Part shown: positions 13,803 through 26,690 of the stretch, in pieces
Layout: every line of letters begins with the position of its first letter
Position numbering within the stretch: position 1 is the first letter of the stretch
NCBI GenBank assembly: GCA_003640385.1
Contig: RCAB01000251.1
Location: 28,152 to 92,151 of the forward strand
Source: Setaria digitata
Lineage: Eukaryota; Nematoda; Chromadorea; Rhabditida; Setariidae
DNA length: 64,000 nucleotides
Reading direction: 5' to 3'
Program-made: the position numbers and the translations under genes
The notes under the pieces: generated by a model
Told to the model about the DNA's origin: nothing
What the model saw: the letters and a program-made list of their open reading frames with translations, nothing else
Database searches by the model: none

Positions 13803-15570
13803 AATAACATTTCATCTAAATACCTTTCCTATTTTAAATAATTTACAGCAGTAGTGAAAGTATTTTAAAAGCTTCAGTTATTTTTATCATTCTCAAAGAA
13901 TATACAGCAAAGATAAAGATGGAAAAAATCCGGAAAATTAATTTTAATTAAGCGATTAAATTAAAACATTTTATNTTGCCGGAAAATTAATTTTAATTAA
14001 GCGATTAAATTAAAACATTTTATACAACGTGAATTGTTTGCATTCTCATCATAAAACAATGATAATTAGACAGATATTCTACCGAACAGCTTAAGATAAC
14101 TCAAAATATTCGCAGATTTTAATCCTAATCTCACTAAACTGTTATTAAATTAAAATTAAATTATTAAACTAAACTTAAATCTTCATTACTCCATGGCCAT
14201 TTTTCTGCTTAATGAATGCTAACGACTCACTAAATGATGAGAATGAAATGTGAAAGTTCAGGAAACACTGACTTCTTAATGTGTAAAAAATATTTTAGCA
14301 TATGAAATTTTATGAAACTTTTTAAAGCTTACTTGTTACCTTTCTGTTTTCAACAAAAAATCTCATTAAAAGCATTCAACATTGTTTAAAATTCCTTTAA
14401 ATGTGTATATTTTGCTATGCGAAATGTTGATTATAGTTTTTTCTTTGAATTGAAAGATTGGAAATAAAATTCTGAATCGAAATCGAAATTTTGCTTTATT
14501 CATAATTTTGCCGAACAGTAGCTCAATTTAGGTGGAGAAGTTCTATTAATTTATACAAATCCCAAACTTTATTCCAAAAATTAAAAATATTTCACACATA
14601 TGAAAATAGCGTTGTAGTTTGAGAAAGAGAAGAGATTGCCAGGATATGTGAAATATTAGAGTAAAGAATGTAAGCAAGAAAATTGAAATAGTGAGGAAAT
14701 GATGAGAAAAAGATGACACATGATGTAATGTCTTATGAGGTGAAGGTAGATCAACGAAGAGACGGCAGAGATTGGTGAAAATATGAAAAGAGTGTTGCTG
14801 TAAAGATTGATAAAAAAAGTGAAATAACAAAGGATTGCTACTGTAGCAGTGATTGATGTTGTCGACTTATTAGGCTGTTCAACAAATTATTGTTATGTTC
14901 TTAGGAGAATTGGTTGTTGTAATAAGATTTGACGATAAAGATTGCGGTAAGCTAAATTAGGCTTTCTTGCTAATTAATGAGTGGGAACTAGTTCGGTAGC
15001 TTCGTTTTCTTTGCAACTTTTCGCTATCTAACATTTGCATAGGACTGAGAGAGGTTTGGGATTAATTAGCAATGTGATTTATTTATTCATTCATAATGTT
15101 CATTTGCTTCTGTTAAGCTTTGTAAATTTTTATATTTAGGAAAAAAAGAGAGAAAAAAAAAAAAAAAGAATGGGAAANTTGATAGAGGATAATTTAACCT
15201 TCTTGTTTTTGCTTTTGTTTTTTCTCAAAAATAACTCGTTAATCTTTTTTTTCCTGCTTATATCAACCATTAATATAATTATATGTTTCTATTTGCTTCT
15301 AACTTTCTCTTGTCACACAAACATGCTTGCTTATTATTTGATGCTAGCATATATCGTAAAAAATTCCCATCATATTATTGCATCTATAATTAGTTTTATT
15401 ATTATATTATTAACATCAGTGAAGAAAAATATTTGTTTTTTGCAGCATAATTACTTTTGGGAAAAAGCTTACCTTTCTATTTCATCTTTCGGCTTCATTT
15501 TTTTCCTTTTATTTTTACATTCAGTAATATTTGCATAGTTCTTTGGCTTTTTTTTCTTTTTTTTCGTTTA
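13803..15570. other. Intergenic region between divergent genes
   Basis: This separates the minus-strand membrane-protein gene from the plus-strand HMG-CoA synthase and so should hold both promoters. It contains an N-flanked duplication (13930-14023), a GTGGGAA word near 14982 and an open frame at 15170-15538 that is probably chance. No clear core promoter element stands out in this AT-rich background. Confidence 0.5.
13930..14023. repeat. Duplicated 45-bp segment on both sides of an N
   Basis: The stretch starting CCGGAAAATTAATTTTAATT occurs at 13930-13974 and again at 13979-14023, with an N at 13975 between them. Identical copies abutting an N look like two unmerged contig ends and probably do not exist as a duplication in the genome. 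Confidence 0.75.
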
Positions 15571-15581
15571 GTCATTTCAGG
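15571..15581 (+). promoter_or_regulatory. Probable spliced-leader acceptor just before the HMG-CoA synthase ATG
   Basis: A pyrimidine-rich tract ends in GTCATTTCAG, and the start ATG follows after a single G. An acceptor with no coding exon upstream, this close to the start codon, is typical of nematode trans-splicing. The N-terminal residues encoded downstream match the start of the family, so no upstream coding exon is needed. Confidence 0.6.
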
Positions 15582-18500
15582 ATGACACCAGTAAGACAGG
15601 TATGGTTAGCGGATCAAGTTGGTATACGTGGCATAGAACTGTATATACCAAAACTATATGTAAATCAGAAAGATCTTGAAATGGTAGTGTAACTTTTTAT
15701 TGGGTACATAAATTTATGTTTACTATTGATTTTTAATAATTCTTTTTTCTTTTAATTTTTTTCTTCGCGCCTCTTTATCTTTTTTTAATTCCTTTCCTTA
15801 CTTACTTTTACACTTTCATATTTCTTTTCAAGCTTACCTCTTTTTCTATCTTATGTTCATCTTTAGTAATGACTTGGGAGATTTTGCAATTATAAACTAT
15901 ATGTAGTAAATAGATTCTACCGTATTTTAGTTTGACAAAGTTGAAAAAGGCAAATATACTGTTGGACTTGGACAAGATGAAATGAGTTTTTGCGCCGATC
16001 ATGAAGATATTACGTCGATTTGCTTAACAGTTGTATCAAAATTGTTAAAGAATTATGGCGTACGTGTTTTTTCTTTCTCTTTTTCTGGGATTATTGTGAA
16101 GAAACTTTAAAACAAAGGTGGCCATATTCTGAACTTCTGTAATGCCCTACGAAAACAATACATTGGCGTGTGCTAAGAAACAAGAACCATTAGAAATATT
16201 CTGTTATCGGATAGGCATCTACTAGTCGATGCTAGAAAACTCTGTGCAGATCGCATTTTTCTTCATATCAAAATAAACTGATAAGAATCGGACGGAAGCA
16301 ATTGAGTTTTCTTATCAGACATTGAACTACATGTCTTTCTAATGTAATTTATGTCAAAATGACATCGATGTGTGAACTGATATTGTGGAGTGCACTTTTG
16401 GCATGACATTACAGTGCATTTAAAAAATGATATTGGTGTTAAGAAATGAATAGTAAAGCCTACAGATTGCTTCTTGCAGCTTTCCACCAAGGATGTTGGT
16501 TTTCTTTGTGTCGGAACAGAAACACTGATTGATAAGAGTAAAAGTGTCAAGACATCGTTGATGAGATTGTTCGAGGGTAATTGTGATATTGAAGGAGTCG
16601 ACGTGAAAAATGCCTGTTACGGTGGTACTCAAGCTTTATTTCATGCCATTGATTGGACATATGCTAATTGGGAATTAGAAAGTAAGTGCTGGATAAAAAT
16701 TGCACTTTCATTTTCACGCATAAATAGTTTCGTTCTGGACTATTTTTCATTCCCAATTTATACATATTATTCTTGAATAAAAGCCATTTTGTTTAATTTC
16801 AGAACGATATGCAGTTGCTGTTATGGCGGATATAGCGGTTTATGGTGCTGGACCTGCACGATGTACAGGGGGTATGTTTTGTAATCTATAGTCTGTTTAA
16901 AATTGCTTCAGGGTTTTCAGTTTGGAATATTGAGATCTAGTTTTCAATGTTGGAGATGATCTATTAATAAACGTTCTTAAAGTAGGAAAAACACTTCGTT
17001 TACATAGAGATAAAAAATACTTCTGCATTTTCATTTGTTTTCCACTTAGACGTCTTATTCATTTATTCAAGCTTGTTTTATTTTAAGGAGCTGGAGCTTT
17101 TGCGGCCTTAATTGGTCCCAATGCAGTACTGTCGTTTGAAAGAGGCCTTCGAGCAATGTATATGGTTGATGTTTACGATTTTTATAAACCAAATCAACCT
17201 ACACCTACAGAATATCCTATTGTTGAGGGGCAAGCCAGCTTGCAGGCTTATCTCACTGCGGTGGACGAGACTTACAAGTTGTACTGTCAAAAGGCCGTAA
17301 AACTGAAGGACGAAGGTTTTTAATTTCTGATATTGGGTACATGAGGTTGAAATCCTTCCTTTTGGAAAACGAATTCATGATACACACTTTTTTATATTTC
17401 AGATAAATTTGCGTTACAGTTTCAAAGTAAAAATTTCAACTTCCTCATTAATGGTAGTTTTTGATTTTAGTAGTGAATATTTCGGATTTTAATGCGATTT
17501 TTTTTCACTGTCCGTTCACTCGTCTTGTTCAAAAGGCCCTTGGTGTGTTGGCATTTATTGATTTCCAGCGTGGATTAAGCAAACATTTGGTAGATATCGA
17601 ACGAGCCAAAGCTACAGAGTAGATTTTTGTTTGGGAATTTAGATGTGAATATTATGTGCAGTTATGAGGCTTGGTGCAAAACCACTTAAATATAGTCATA
17701 GAAGGCTGTCGTAGTAATTAGAATTTTCAGCTGAGGAATTATTTTTAAGGAAAAATGAAAAAATTTACGATATGACAAGTTTTCGAATTTTTGCCCTGCT
17801 GTTTCATGAAAGACTTCGAGCTGTCATGATAAAGCTTATGAGAAACCTCGTACTTATCAGTAATACTGTATTTCAGCTTTTTACTTGAACCGCGTGAATT
17901 GAATTATATGAGTCGTGATTTTGCTACTATGTCAACAAGTATAAGCGCGAAATTGTGGGCCGAAAAAACTGAACCATTTTTGCTATTTAATCGTCGCGTT
18001 GGCAATACATATACGGCTTCATTGTACTTGCAGTTGATTTCATTTTTTCATCGGTAAATTTCATGACACTTTACTTGATCACTTTAGTAAGTAGTTGAGT
18101 GTCATAAGTTACTTTTGTATTGATAGATTAGGGAACTAAATTTAGAGTCTCAAATTATTATCCACAACTAATCCAAAAAGCTGATTGCTCAACATATGAA
18201 CCATAACTGATGATTTTGAAAAAAAAAAAAGTCACAACAATCACTGCACTTTAATACACAACTACTAAATTAGGAAGTTTTTCTGCATTCAATCACGTTT
18301 TCAGTAGTCTTTGCTTTATACAAGTTTTCTCGTGGGTATTTTGTGTGTCTTTTAACGGGGCATCTTATTGTTAATTGCATATACTACCTTTCAGTACTGA
18401 TTTTTTGTTTATTCTTTATTTTGTTAAACGATAGTACAAACAAAGCCTGGTCTTATGATCTTATCGTTTGGTAGTGGTTGATTTAACAAAGCATGGTAAA

Positions 18501-19762
18501 ACTTATATTTGGTAGCTTCAAGTAAATCAGCATGATTCTACCTATTTGCTGTCAGGTAGTTCAGATCAGTAGCATCCAGGTGGTGAATAGACATGACGAA
18601 AAAATTTCTCTTGTCATCACTTCGATATGTAATTGTATCGATATTGCGTTCTCGAAAGATCGTATTATGATGGCAGTTTTTGCAGTGTTCGCTATATTCT
18701 TTAAACCGATCGTTGGTAAATGACGGTTTTTTTAAAATTTAATTTGCCCTTTTTCAGTTCGTCAGATGCAGATGCTTTAGGTGCTCAGCGACTTTTATTT
18801 TTCTCCTATGGTAGTGGAGCAACTTCAGCCATGTTTTCAGCCCGAATATTGATGCTAGATAAGGGTTGGTGACTTTGCGTCAGGTATCAGTAGTTTTTGC
18901 TTTTCTTTGCACTTAAGATCTTTTTTTTTTTAATTTCTCTTCCCTAAATTCGATTACAGTTTCAAGTCATTTACTTTGTTCTCGGTTTCAAGTCCAGTTT
19001 GTTAGGATGGGATTTTATTTTTTTTTTACTCTTGCTCTGAACTTTAAGCTTTTCTAGTTTGATCTTTTGTGCTGTTGGGGATTGATTATTCAATGAAAGA
19101 CAAAATTTTGAAGTGCTGAGTTGCATTTTTCATCCGTTGCTTTGCAGCATATGTTCAAGACTGGTACTTTTCTTTCTGTCCATCGAGAGTTGGGATGATA
19201 CTCAATAAAGTATTTAGTGTTTAAGAATGTGGAATTGACAAGTGAGCTAGTATATATTCTCGCTTCGTATTTTCCAGATGCTAAAGATCAGTATTTACAA
19301 ATAAAACGAAGCTCTGATGAAGCGGTGGCACTGCTGGAGCAGCGCTTATGCGTGAACCCGGAACGTTATCATGAAATTTTGGCTCTTAGGGAAAAACTTT
19401 TGGCAAGTACAGGTACATTTGCGATTAATATTTCGTACAGTATTCAATGATGGGGACGATTTTTTTTTTAAGCCAGTACTCATATAAATAGGTCGTTTTA
19501 AATCTAGATTGGTCTTCAAGGTAAACTTTGTGAACCGAAATATGTGTAAAATTTACTACCACACCATCGTTATTGAATAGTTATTTCTAAAACTATTTGG
19601 CATGAAATTTGGTGGTTTATTCCAGCTCCATACAGTCCGGAAGGTGCGAAAAGTGAATTGGCCGGTGAGTTCAGTTTATTTCCTGGTACCTATTATCTGA
19701 TGAATATTGGTGACAAATACAGGCGATATTATGCTCAAGCATCCTGTCAAAAGTTAGTATAA
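15582..19762 (+). CDS. hmgs-1: Hydroxymethylglutaryl-CoA synthase
   Basis: Condenses acetyl-CoA with acetoacetyl-CoA to HMG-CoA, the entry step of the mevalonate pathway (isoprenoids, dolichol, ubiquinone side chain). Eleven exons: 15582-15683, 15931-16059, 16480-16681, 16803-16871, 17088-17315, 17403-17426, 17471-17618, 17877-18053, 18758-18864, 19278-19412, 19626-19762. All phases agree and give 485 aa, close to cytosolic animal enzymes. The N-terminal [15 protein letters not shown] and [11 protein letters not shown] are family hallmarks. Catalytic residues are visible: Glu near 91 in VGTET, the acyl-carrying Cys near 123 in NACYGGT, and His near 264 in [21 protein letters not shown] and [10 protein letters not shown] also match. 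The last exon encodes [18 protein letters not shown], matching the usual C-terminal strand. There is no mitochondrial presequence, so cytosolic. Intron 6 is only 44 nt. Tail to tail with the phosphoesterase gene. Confidence 0.95.
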
Positions 19763-20738
19763 CTCACTTTAGTAGCTGTAGAAATTGCATTCCTTATGTG
19801 TGATTTTCTTTCAATTGTTTTATTTATTTTCACTGATTGAAATTTTTTTTTTAAGTACTGGGCGGCGCATGTCTTGTAATTTTTGTGCTACTGTTTCACT
19901 TTTTCGAATTCTAATATAGCAGATGAAATTGTGTGTGCTGATCTGGCGACTTATTTTTAGGAATTCGTATGTGATATAATTTCCTGATTTTGGAAATTTG
20001 ATTGCTGTTTCATATGCTGCATTTCACAGTGAAAGTATGCATCAAAACTGTGTTTTTTTAGCTGCCTAAATTTAAAATTTCTTCGTTTATAGGCTAGTCT
20101 TTCATTAATTTATGCAGGAAATAGTTAACTGGTTGATCTTACCTAGTTAATGTTACTTCGTTGATTTAAGTAACAGTGAGGCATGGTGAATGGTAGTCAC
20201 CTCAAATGAATCACAGTTTTTTTTTCAAAGCTATTTTATTTGGTTAACAGTTGACACCCCGTAACAGTACTTTATGCTTTGAAATCAGTTTTTCTCTTCT
20301 TTTTCAGATTAAACATTCAGCAAATTTTTTTCTTTTTGATTTATTGTATTTAGAAACTTTTATTACTATTGAAAAATAAAAATATTCGGACACAATAAAG
20401 CAATATTTTGTAAATATTCCAGAAACAGAAAATGTATTTCTAAAAACATTACTTTACATCACCAGGGTGTTTGACTGTACTTTTTCCAAATGATTTTTGA
20501 TTCTCATTTATTTTCGATTGACAATTTTTATAGCTTTTTAATGGAATATAATGTTGCTGCTGCTGCCCGTGCTACTTAATGCTTTTTTTTTTTCAATAAA
20601 GTTTTACATGCCTGATTAGTTGAAACAAGCATGTAGGAACTGTTTTATAAAGTCTAAAGTAAAATTCATATCCTGTCCAGTTCATACTGGAAGCTGTATT
20701 CCTACCAAGTTTCTATAGTTACATTGCAGTGCAAGAAA
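19763..20738. other. Tail-to-tail intergenic space
   Basis: Holds the 3' ends of two convergent genes. AATAAA words at 20375-20380 and 20394-20399 on the plus strand are candidate polyadenylation signals for the HMG-CoA synthase, about 0.6 kb after its stop. No coding exon seen. Confidence 0.5.
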
Positions 20739-22801
20739 TTAATTCTTGCTATAACCATCTGGTATGGAAATATCGAAAATGATAGGGTCATATTCCACCC
20801 TTAATTTATGATCACAAATTGATGCATTAATGAAAGTTGTGTAGCCATTTGTTGTTGCACCATGTAACTGATGGATATGTCCAAAAATATGAAACTTTGG
20901 TTTCACTCGTTTTTCCACCGTATTTAATAAGTCTGCACAGCCAGCCAGCACTCCATCACACTTATTCCAACTGTTAAAATCACCATGCCCTGAAAATAAT
21001 TTTCCTTGAGCAGCAAAATATGGAACAGGTACTGAAGTACTTCTATTTCAAACATTTATATTATTGTTAGAGTCTCAATCGAAGAAGTCAAATTAAAAAG
21101 AAATTCATTTAAATTTCAAAAATTTTAAGATGTGAGGAAAAGGAATCTGTTTTAGTTTCCTTTTTCTTTTTTCATACAAATAATCTGTTAATATTTTGAG
21201 AAATAATTTAGTACCAAGTGGTGGTGTATGTGTAATGAGTACATCAAGTTTAGATGGAATAATTTGCCATTTTTCCATTAGTGAATAACCTCTTGAACGA
21301 TAAAATGAATAACCAGGCATTGGATGCCACGGTGCACCGTAAATTTTTAAGCCATAAATCTAAAAAAAAAAAAAAATACATTTCTTTGTTAAATAATAAT
21401 AATTGAAAAATTTCTTTTTGATTGAAATTCTTTTCGCAAATTTATTATCAGTGATGGAATTAGTAACGAATATTAGAAGCGACATGAAGTGGTAGGGGAA
21501 CAAAAGTTCGAAATCTTTTTTGCAGGAAGAATAGGATATTCAAAAATCAAACTGTCCATTTTGGATTAATTAATTGATTAGTTATTTTCCAAAAAAAAAA
21601 GGTACGAGAAGATGTAAAAACATTAATACTGGATAGTTTTCCTTCTTTTTAATTTAATTTTTACTTTTTCTTCTTACAATAAAAGATCATAATGTTTTCT
21701 TTTTTTCTTCCTTCCTCGTTCATAAAAAGTGATGAATGAAATTTTCGGAAAATAATTCCCCAAAATTTGCTGCCCTTTTCTGATACCGTAATTAATGCGG
21801 ATTGTTAATTAATCGGAAAGTGTATTAATTGCTTAGCAGCAATAACGTAGAGATGACAGTTACATTAGTAATTATAAAGAACATTTGAAATGTTAAAGCA
21901 AAATTAAATACCTCAATTTGTTGATCACATAAATATGTGCAGTTTGTGAGCAATTCATATGGTTTATTTATGCCGAGCATATTTAAACCAGCAAGTTGTT
22001 TTTCGTTCAATTCTTCACCATCCTCAAAGCCAATTTCATGATTTCCTGCTACCACTAATTTATACTTATGTGGTAAGCTACCTGAAATTAGCAACAAACA
22101 ATATGGATGATGGTTTTTTTTTTCTTCCCCTTCTCTTAACGATAAGAAGCCAGATGTTGATGAGGGAAAGAAACTTGCTTAACAACTATAAATTATGCTT
22201 AAAATAATGATAACAAGCTAGATCATTGCAAATGATCGCTGATATGCTAAAGTGATTGAGTTGAATTTAGGAGAAATCAAAGTGATAAGCAAAATTTACC
22301 AATTTGAGCATTAAACTTAATCACTTCACCAATATCGCCATAATTTGTGAAATCACCGGCATGGACGAGTACATCACCGTCCGGAATAACCGGTAATAGC
22401 TCTTCCATCTTTTCATGAGTATCCGAAATGCACACAAATCGAACTTTATTTTCATAGATTGGTGTATCAAGCCTGAAAATGTTATCACAATCTTTTTGAG
22501 CTTCTTTTTTACTTTTTATTTTTCCTCTATTCGAAGCAATAATTTCGCTTCGTTTTGAATATTTTAACAGGTTTTGTGATTTGATGAGAGCGAAAGATGA
22601 GAAATGATAGTTGAAAAAATTTATAAAATTGATTGGCGTGCAGGAAAAAAAAACAAAATCGATTACGTGATGAAACGTGAAATTGACTTACCGAAGCGGT
22701 TTAATAGATTCCGAAACACGTCCCTGTTTCAAATACTTACGCCATAACTCAATCGGCTTATGTGATAATGGATCCACCGGTACGATAATTCGTTCCGCCA
22801 T
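20739..22801 (-). CDS. MPPED1/2-family metallophosphoesterase
   Basis: Calcineurin-like metallophosphodiesterase of the UPF0046/MPPED group, which hydrolyses phosphodiesters such as cyclic nucleotides with two metal ions; the physiological substrate is unknown. Five exons: 22692-22801, 22300-22472, 21912-22081, 21215-21359, 20739-20989; 282 aa, the usual family length. Metal-site motifs appear in order: SDTH (Asp54/His56), GDFTNYG (Asp77), AGNHE (Asn108/His109), ITHTPPL (His195) and FGHIHQ (His237/His239), followed by the family block GYTTFINASICD and the C-terminal PIIFDIS. No signal peptide or membrane helix, so probably cytosolic. The GHIH motif is intact, unlike mammalian MPPED2 where one His is Gly. 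ATG at 22801 opens MAERIIVPVDPLSHKP; no better start is visible upstream. Confidence 0.93.
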
Positions 22802-23545
22802 TCTGCCAACTGTTTTTTCGAATTTTTCTTTAAAAATATTCTCGAACCAAAAAAAGATAGAAAAAAAAAAATAAAAGCAAATGAAAGATTGAATTCAATT
22901 TTCAAGTACGAAAAGAATCTCTCCTCATGTACTGAATGAAAGGAAAATCTTCTGAGATGGAATTAACCTAAGTAATTTTTCTTCTTTCTTTTTTTTTTTT
23001 TTTTTTTGTAATATGCCAGTAACAACTGAAGAGTGGTTTTTTTTTTTAATTATCTAAAACATTACTCTTTCGCTCTCAATTTGAGTTTTAAAAAAATAGA
23101 TAAATGACTGATTAAACTGTTTGACAATGAACAAAAAAAAAAACTTAAAAAATTAAGTATGAAATTTGAAGAATCCTCCATTGTTCGAATAAATTCAGCA
23201 TTTAAGAAATTAAAATTAAATGGTCGAAAAAAATAAAATAAAATAATTAAATTAAATTATCCTATGCAAAGTTTTTTCCAGTGATTTCAATTTCCATTTT
23301 TGCTGTTATTATTGTCTTCAATTTAGTTTTTAATTTCCCAACTTTTTTTTTGCTTTCTTTTCTCATTTATTTATTTATTTATTTTTTTTTTTTTTTGGAG
23401 GAGGAGGTAGTAGGCACTAATTACGAAAATTTGTGCCATTCTCGTTTACTCACACAAATGAGTGTTAAATATGCAAAAATTTTTATTTTTAGATGAAATA
23501 ATTATCTTTTCTCTTTTAAATATAATAATGGAACTATTAAATTTC

Positions 23546-23554
<9 letters not shown>

Positions 23555-23584
<30 letters not shown>
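23555..23584. repeat. CT-dinucleotide microsatellite
   Basis: About 15 CT units in an otherwise T-rich stretch. Confidence 0.9.
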
Positions 23585-23588
<4 letters not shown>

Positions 23589-24796
23589 CAGCTTTTCTCA
23601 TTTAATTGCTTATTCGAATATTCGGTACACTTGGCAAACATCCTTTTAGTAAATGCCACCATAAACTATCATTTTCATTAATTAAATTTGGACGCACTTA
23701 TTAGCTAACATTTTTATTTCTTAATTAGGAAGTAAATGAACTGTTTGCAGCATGTGCATATATTTTAAGGAAAATATAGGAAACGGAATAACACTGATAT
23801 GATTGCTTATAAAAAGTCGCTTTGTACGATTAGAAAGAAATTTTCACAAAAAAAAAGAAAAAAGTGAAAAATGATAAAACACTAAATAGAGAAAATGAAA
23901 ATGAAATTTTTGTTTTATTATCTCTTAATTATTATTGCTCAGTCCGTTCGTTTTTTTTTTTGTACATTTATAAATGGCATAGTTTTACTAACGAAATTAA
24001 AGTTTAAACGTAAAAATTTACTGCCTCAATTTCGCTAAGAAATTTTGAAATATAGGACATTGAAAGAAATTAGACGGATACAAATTTTTAAATTCAATGG
24101 TTGTGAAAAGCTGTAATTAACATGTGATAATGAATATATACTACTATAGTAATTAGTAATTTTCTAATTTAATTTTCATGAATGCTAACTTTCCATTGTA
24201 ATGCTAGAATTTAATTTGAATAGCATCAATGATGCTAATTTTTTTTTTTTTTCAGCAAAATCATTGCATGTCATTCATTTATACGATATATTTAAAAGCA
24301 ACTGAGGGAACAAGGAAAATTTCAGTAAATAATTATCGTAATGGTAAAATAATAGAATAAAATAAAATAGTAAAATAATTGCCGTAATGATAATCGCTCG
24401 TTGAGAATTATCAAAAAACAAACGTACTAAAATTGACCAGTCATTAATGTTTGCAATTTAAAATTTGCAAGGAAGAAAAAGTGGAAAAAAGTAAAAATAA
24501 AAACGGTGTATTTCTAAATTATTATTACTTTTTATTATAAAAAATTAAAATATCCTATTCAATGGATGATAGTAGCAATTTTTAACATGAAACGATTAAT
24601 TAAAAAAAAAAAAATAAAGGGAAGTGACGAGGCAATTTTTTAATTTTAATGACTAAATGAACGGTGATAAAATTCTTCAGATGGTGATAACGATATAGCA
24701 TCGATGCTTGGCGATCTATTTGTCGGGGAAGGTAAAAAGCTGGAAAAGTTGATTTTCTGATGATAATTCTTGTGACAATTTAGCAATGCGGAAAAG

Positions 24797-24805
24797 TCAA
24801 GGTCA
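24797..24805 (+). promoter_or_regulatory. Extended nuclear-receptor half-site
   Basis: TCAAGGTCA matches the monomer site known for NR5A (FTZ-F1) and related receptors. It is about 2 kb upstream of the phosphoesterase start. A nine-base match alone is weak evidence. Confidence 0.2.
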
Positions 24806-25513
24806 TCAGCGGCTCATTAACATGGAAATAAAAAAAGAGAAAGAGAAAGGAAACAATGAATTAAGTGACCTTGGAATGTGATTTTTTGGAATGATTAACA
24901 ACTCAAAAATTTTAATTTAAGGAAAAAAGTAATAACAGGAAGAAAAACTTTAATTGAAAAATGAGAAAGAAAAAGAAGCAAAAGTTGATTTGTTTTTCGA
25001 TTATTTGAAGAATAACAAAAAAAAAAAAAAACAGAAAGAAATCAAATTATTTGTTCAGCAATATTTGTGACATTTTCATTTTTCGTTTCTGTTTTTTAAA
25101 ATTCATTTTCTCTTTTCTAAAACATTTATCAAATTTCACTGCTACACGAAGAAATCCTCTGTGTAGTAGTAATGATAAGAAATGATCAAAATAAGTAATT
25201 AGGTAAAAGAGTAAATACAGTGAAAATGTTTGTCCAAAAGCAAATGCAACAGATGACAGAAATGATTTGCAGGAGTAGGAAAAAAAAAGACAGAAAACTA
25301 AAAGAAAACAGGATTATATTTATGCGAAAAGTTGCTTGGCTTTAATTCAGGTAAAATCAAAATAGGAAATGACTGATCTTTGTTCAACACTTTGGCATCA
25401 ATTAAACCGGAATTTCCGAATTTTCAAATTTACCCATTAAATTTTGAAAATTTTTCCCTAACTCCTTCACTGCACTGCAAACATTTCATGATATATATAA
25501 TTAAAAATTAGAT

Positions 25514-25561
25514 GTATAATATTCCTATATATATATATATTTATATTATACATTATATATT

Positions 25562-25595
<34 letters not shown>

Positions 25596-25670
25596 NATAT
25601 AATACATATATATATATAATATATATATATATATTTATATTATACATTATATATTCCTATATATATATAC
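25514..25670. repeat. AT microsatellite with TATTCCTATATA interruptions
   Basis: Long (AT)n runs with the phrase TATATTCCTATATAT recurring, and an N at 25596. This is a higher-order simple repeat whose assembled length is doubtful. Confidence 0.9.
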
Positions 25671-26619
25671 AGAGGCACATTTAATTTTTATTGATTATAT
25701 TTTATGGCGAAAGATGATAAAGCGTTACTTATTGTCACATTTATCATTAATCAGTTAATTAATTTGGGGATATTTATTTTGTGATATGTCAAATTTGGTG
25801 CATATTTTAGCAAATGAAAATTATTTTTTCTCTTTCTTGTACAAACTCAAAAAAGAGAGGAATCATTTTAGAATTAGAAATCTGTATTTTTGTACAGATT
25901 TAACTAATTTAATTTTTTTTTTTTTTTTTTTTAGAACAACAACAACAACAATAAAAAAGAAAAATTTTACATTTTGTCCTTGAACTAATTTTTGATTCAT
26001 TCCATCTCTCCTTTAATTAAGTTATCGTCTGAATTACCAAAGAAAATTCGTTTATAGTTCATGTTCGGGAAATCAACATCATAAAATGACTTTGTCATAA
26101 ATCGTTTTTTTTTTTTCCTGGTTGAGAAATTATTCTTGAAAGTAAGTTACTTGTTACTAGATGAATAATATGAAGGATAGATTTTTTTTTTTCCTAATTT
26201 TCAAATCTTTCATTTGAGGGTAATTAATCTTAATAGAAGAGGCGGAAGTAAGAGGCATTTGAATAATTAGTTTAAAGTAATAATAGTCATATATTGAAAT
26301 GCATGATAAAATTTGATGGAAAAAAAGAAAAGAACTATCATTTCATTGTTTAGCAATTTAATGTTGCAGCAATAGTAACAATGACAACAATAGGCTATTA
26401 CTAATAGAAAGCGAATCGAGTTAAATCACTTCTTTTTTGCAACGACAATAGCTGTTCCTACAGTATCAACTACTATTGCTATTATCATTGCCACTACCCA
26501 CTACTGTTACAATTAGAAGAATTGCTACAGCAATAAGAATAAGAACTACAACGAGAGCTGCAGCTACCATTAGAAAAATAATAATGATTTATGGCAGCAA
26601 ATAATTGCAGTTTTGATTT

Positions 26620-26690
26620 TTATACATTATATATATATATATATATGTATAAAAATTTTCGCCATATATATATATATATATGGCGAAAAT
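26620..26690. repeat. Two adjacent perfect AT palindromes
   Basis: The first arm pair is TATACAT/ATGTATA around an AT core (about 26620-26650). The second is ATTTTCGCC/GGCGAAAAT around (AT)9 at 26655-26690, 36 nt in all. Both could extrude as hairpins or cruciforms. The non-AT arm sequence GGCGAAA recurs near 25706. Confidence 0.8.

Noticed and set aside
14546..14830. 94-codon minus-strand frame rich in Phe, His and Leu
   Set aside because: Low-complexity composition, no homology recognised, no flanking exons.
15170..15538. 122-codon hydrophobic plus-strand frame before HMG-CoA synthase
   Set aside because: Starts in an A run containing an N, is made of Phe/Leu/Ile from T-rich DNA, and has no splice partner or motif; hydrophobic frames arise readily in such DNA.
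19217..19277. Upstream part of the frame running into HMG-CoA synthase exon 10
   Set aside because: The protein family and phase require exon 10 to begin at 19278 after TTTCCAG; the open frame before it is intron.
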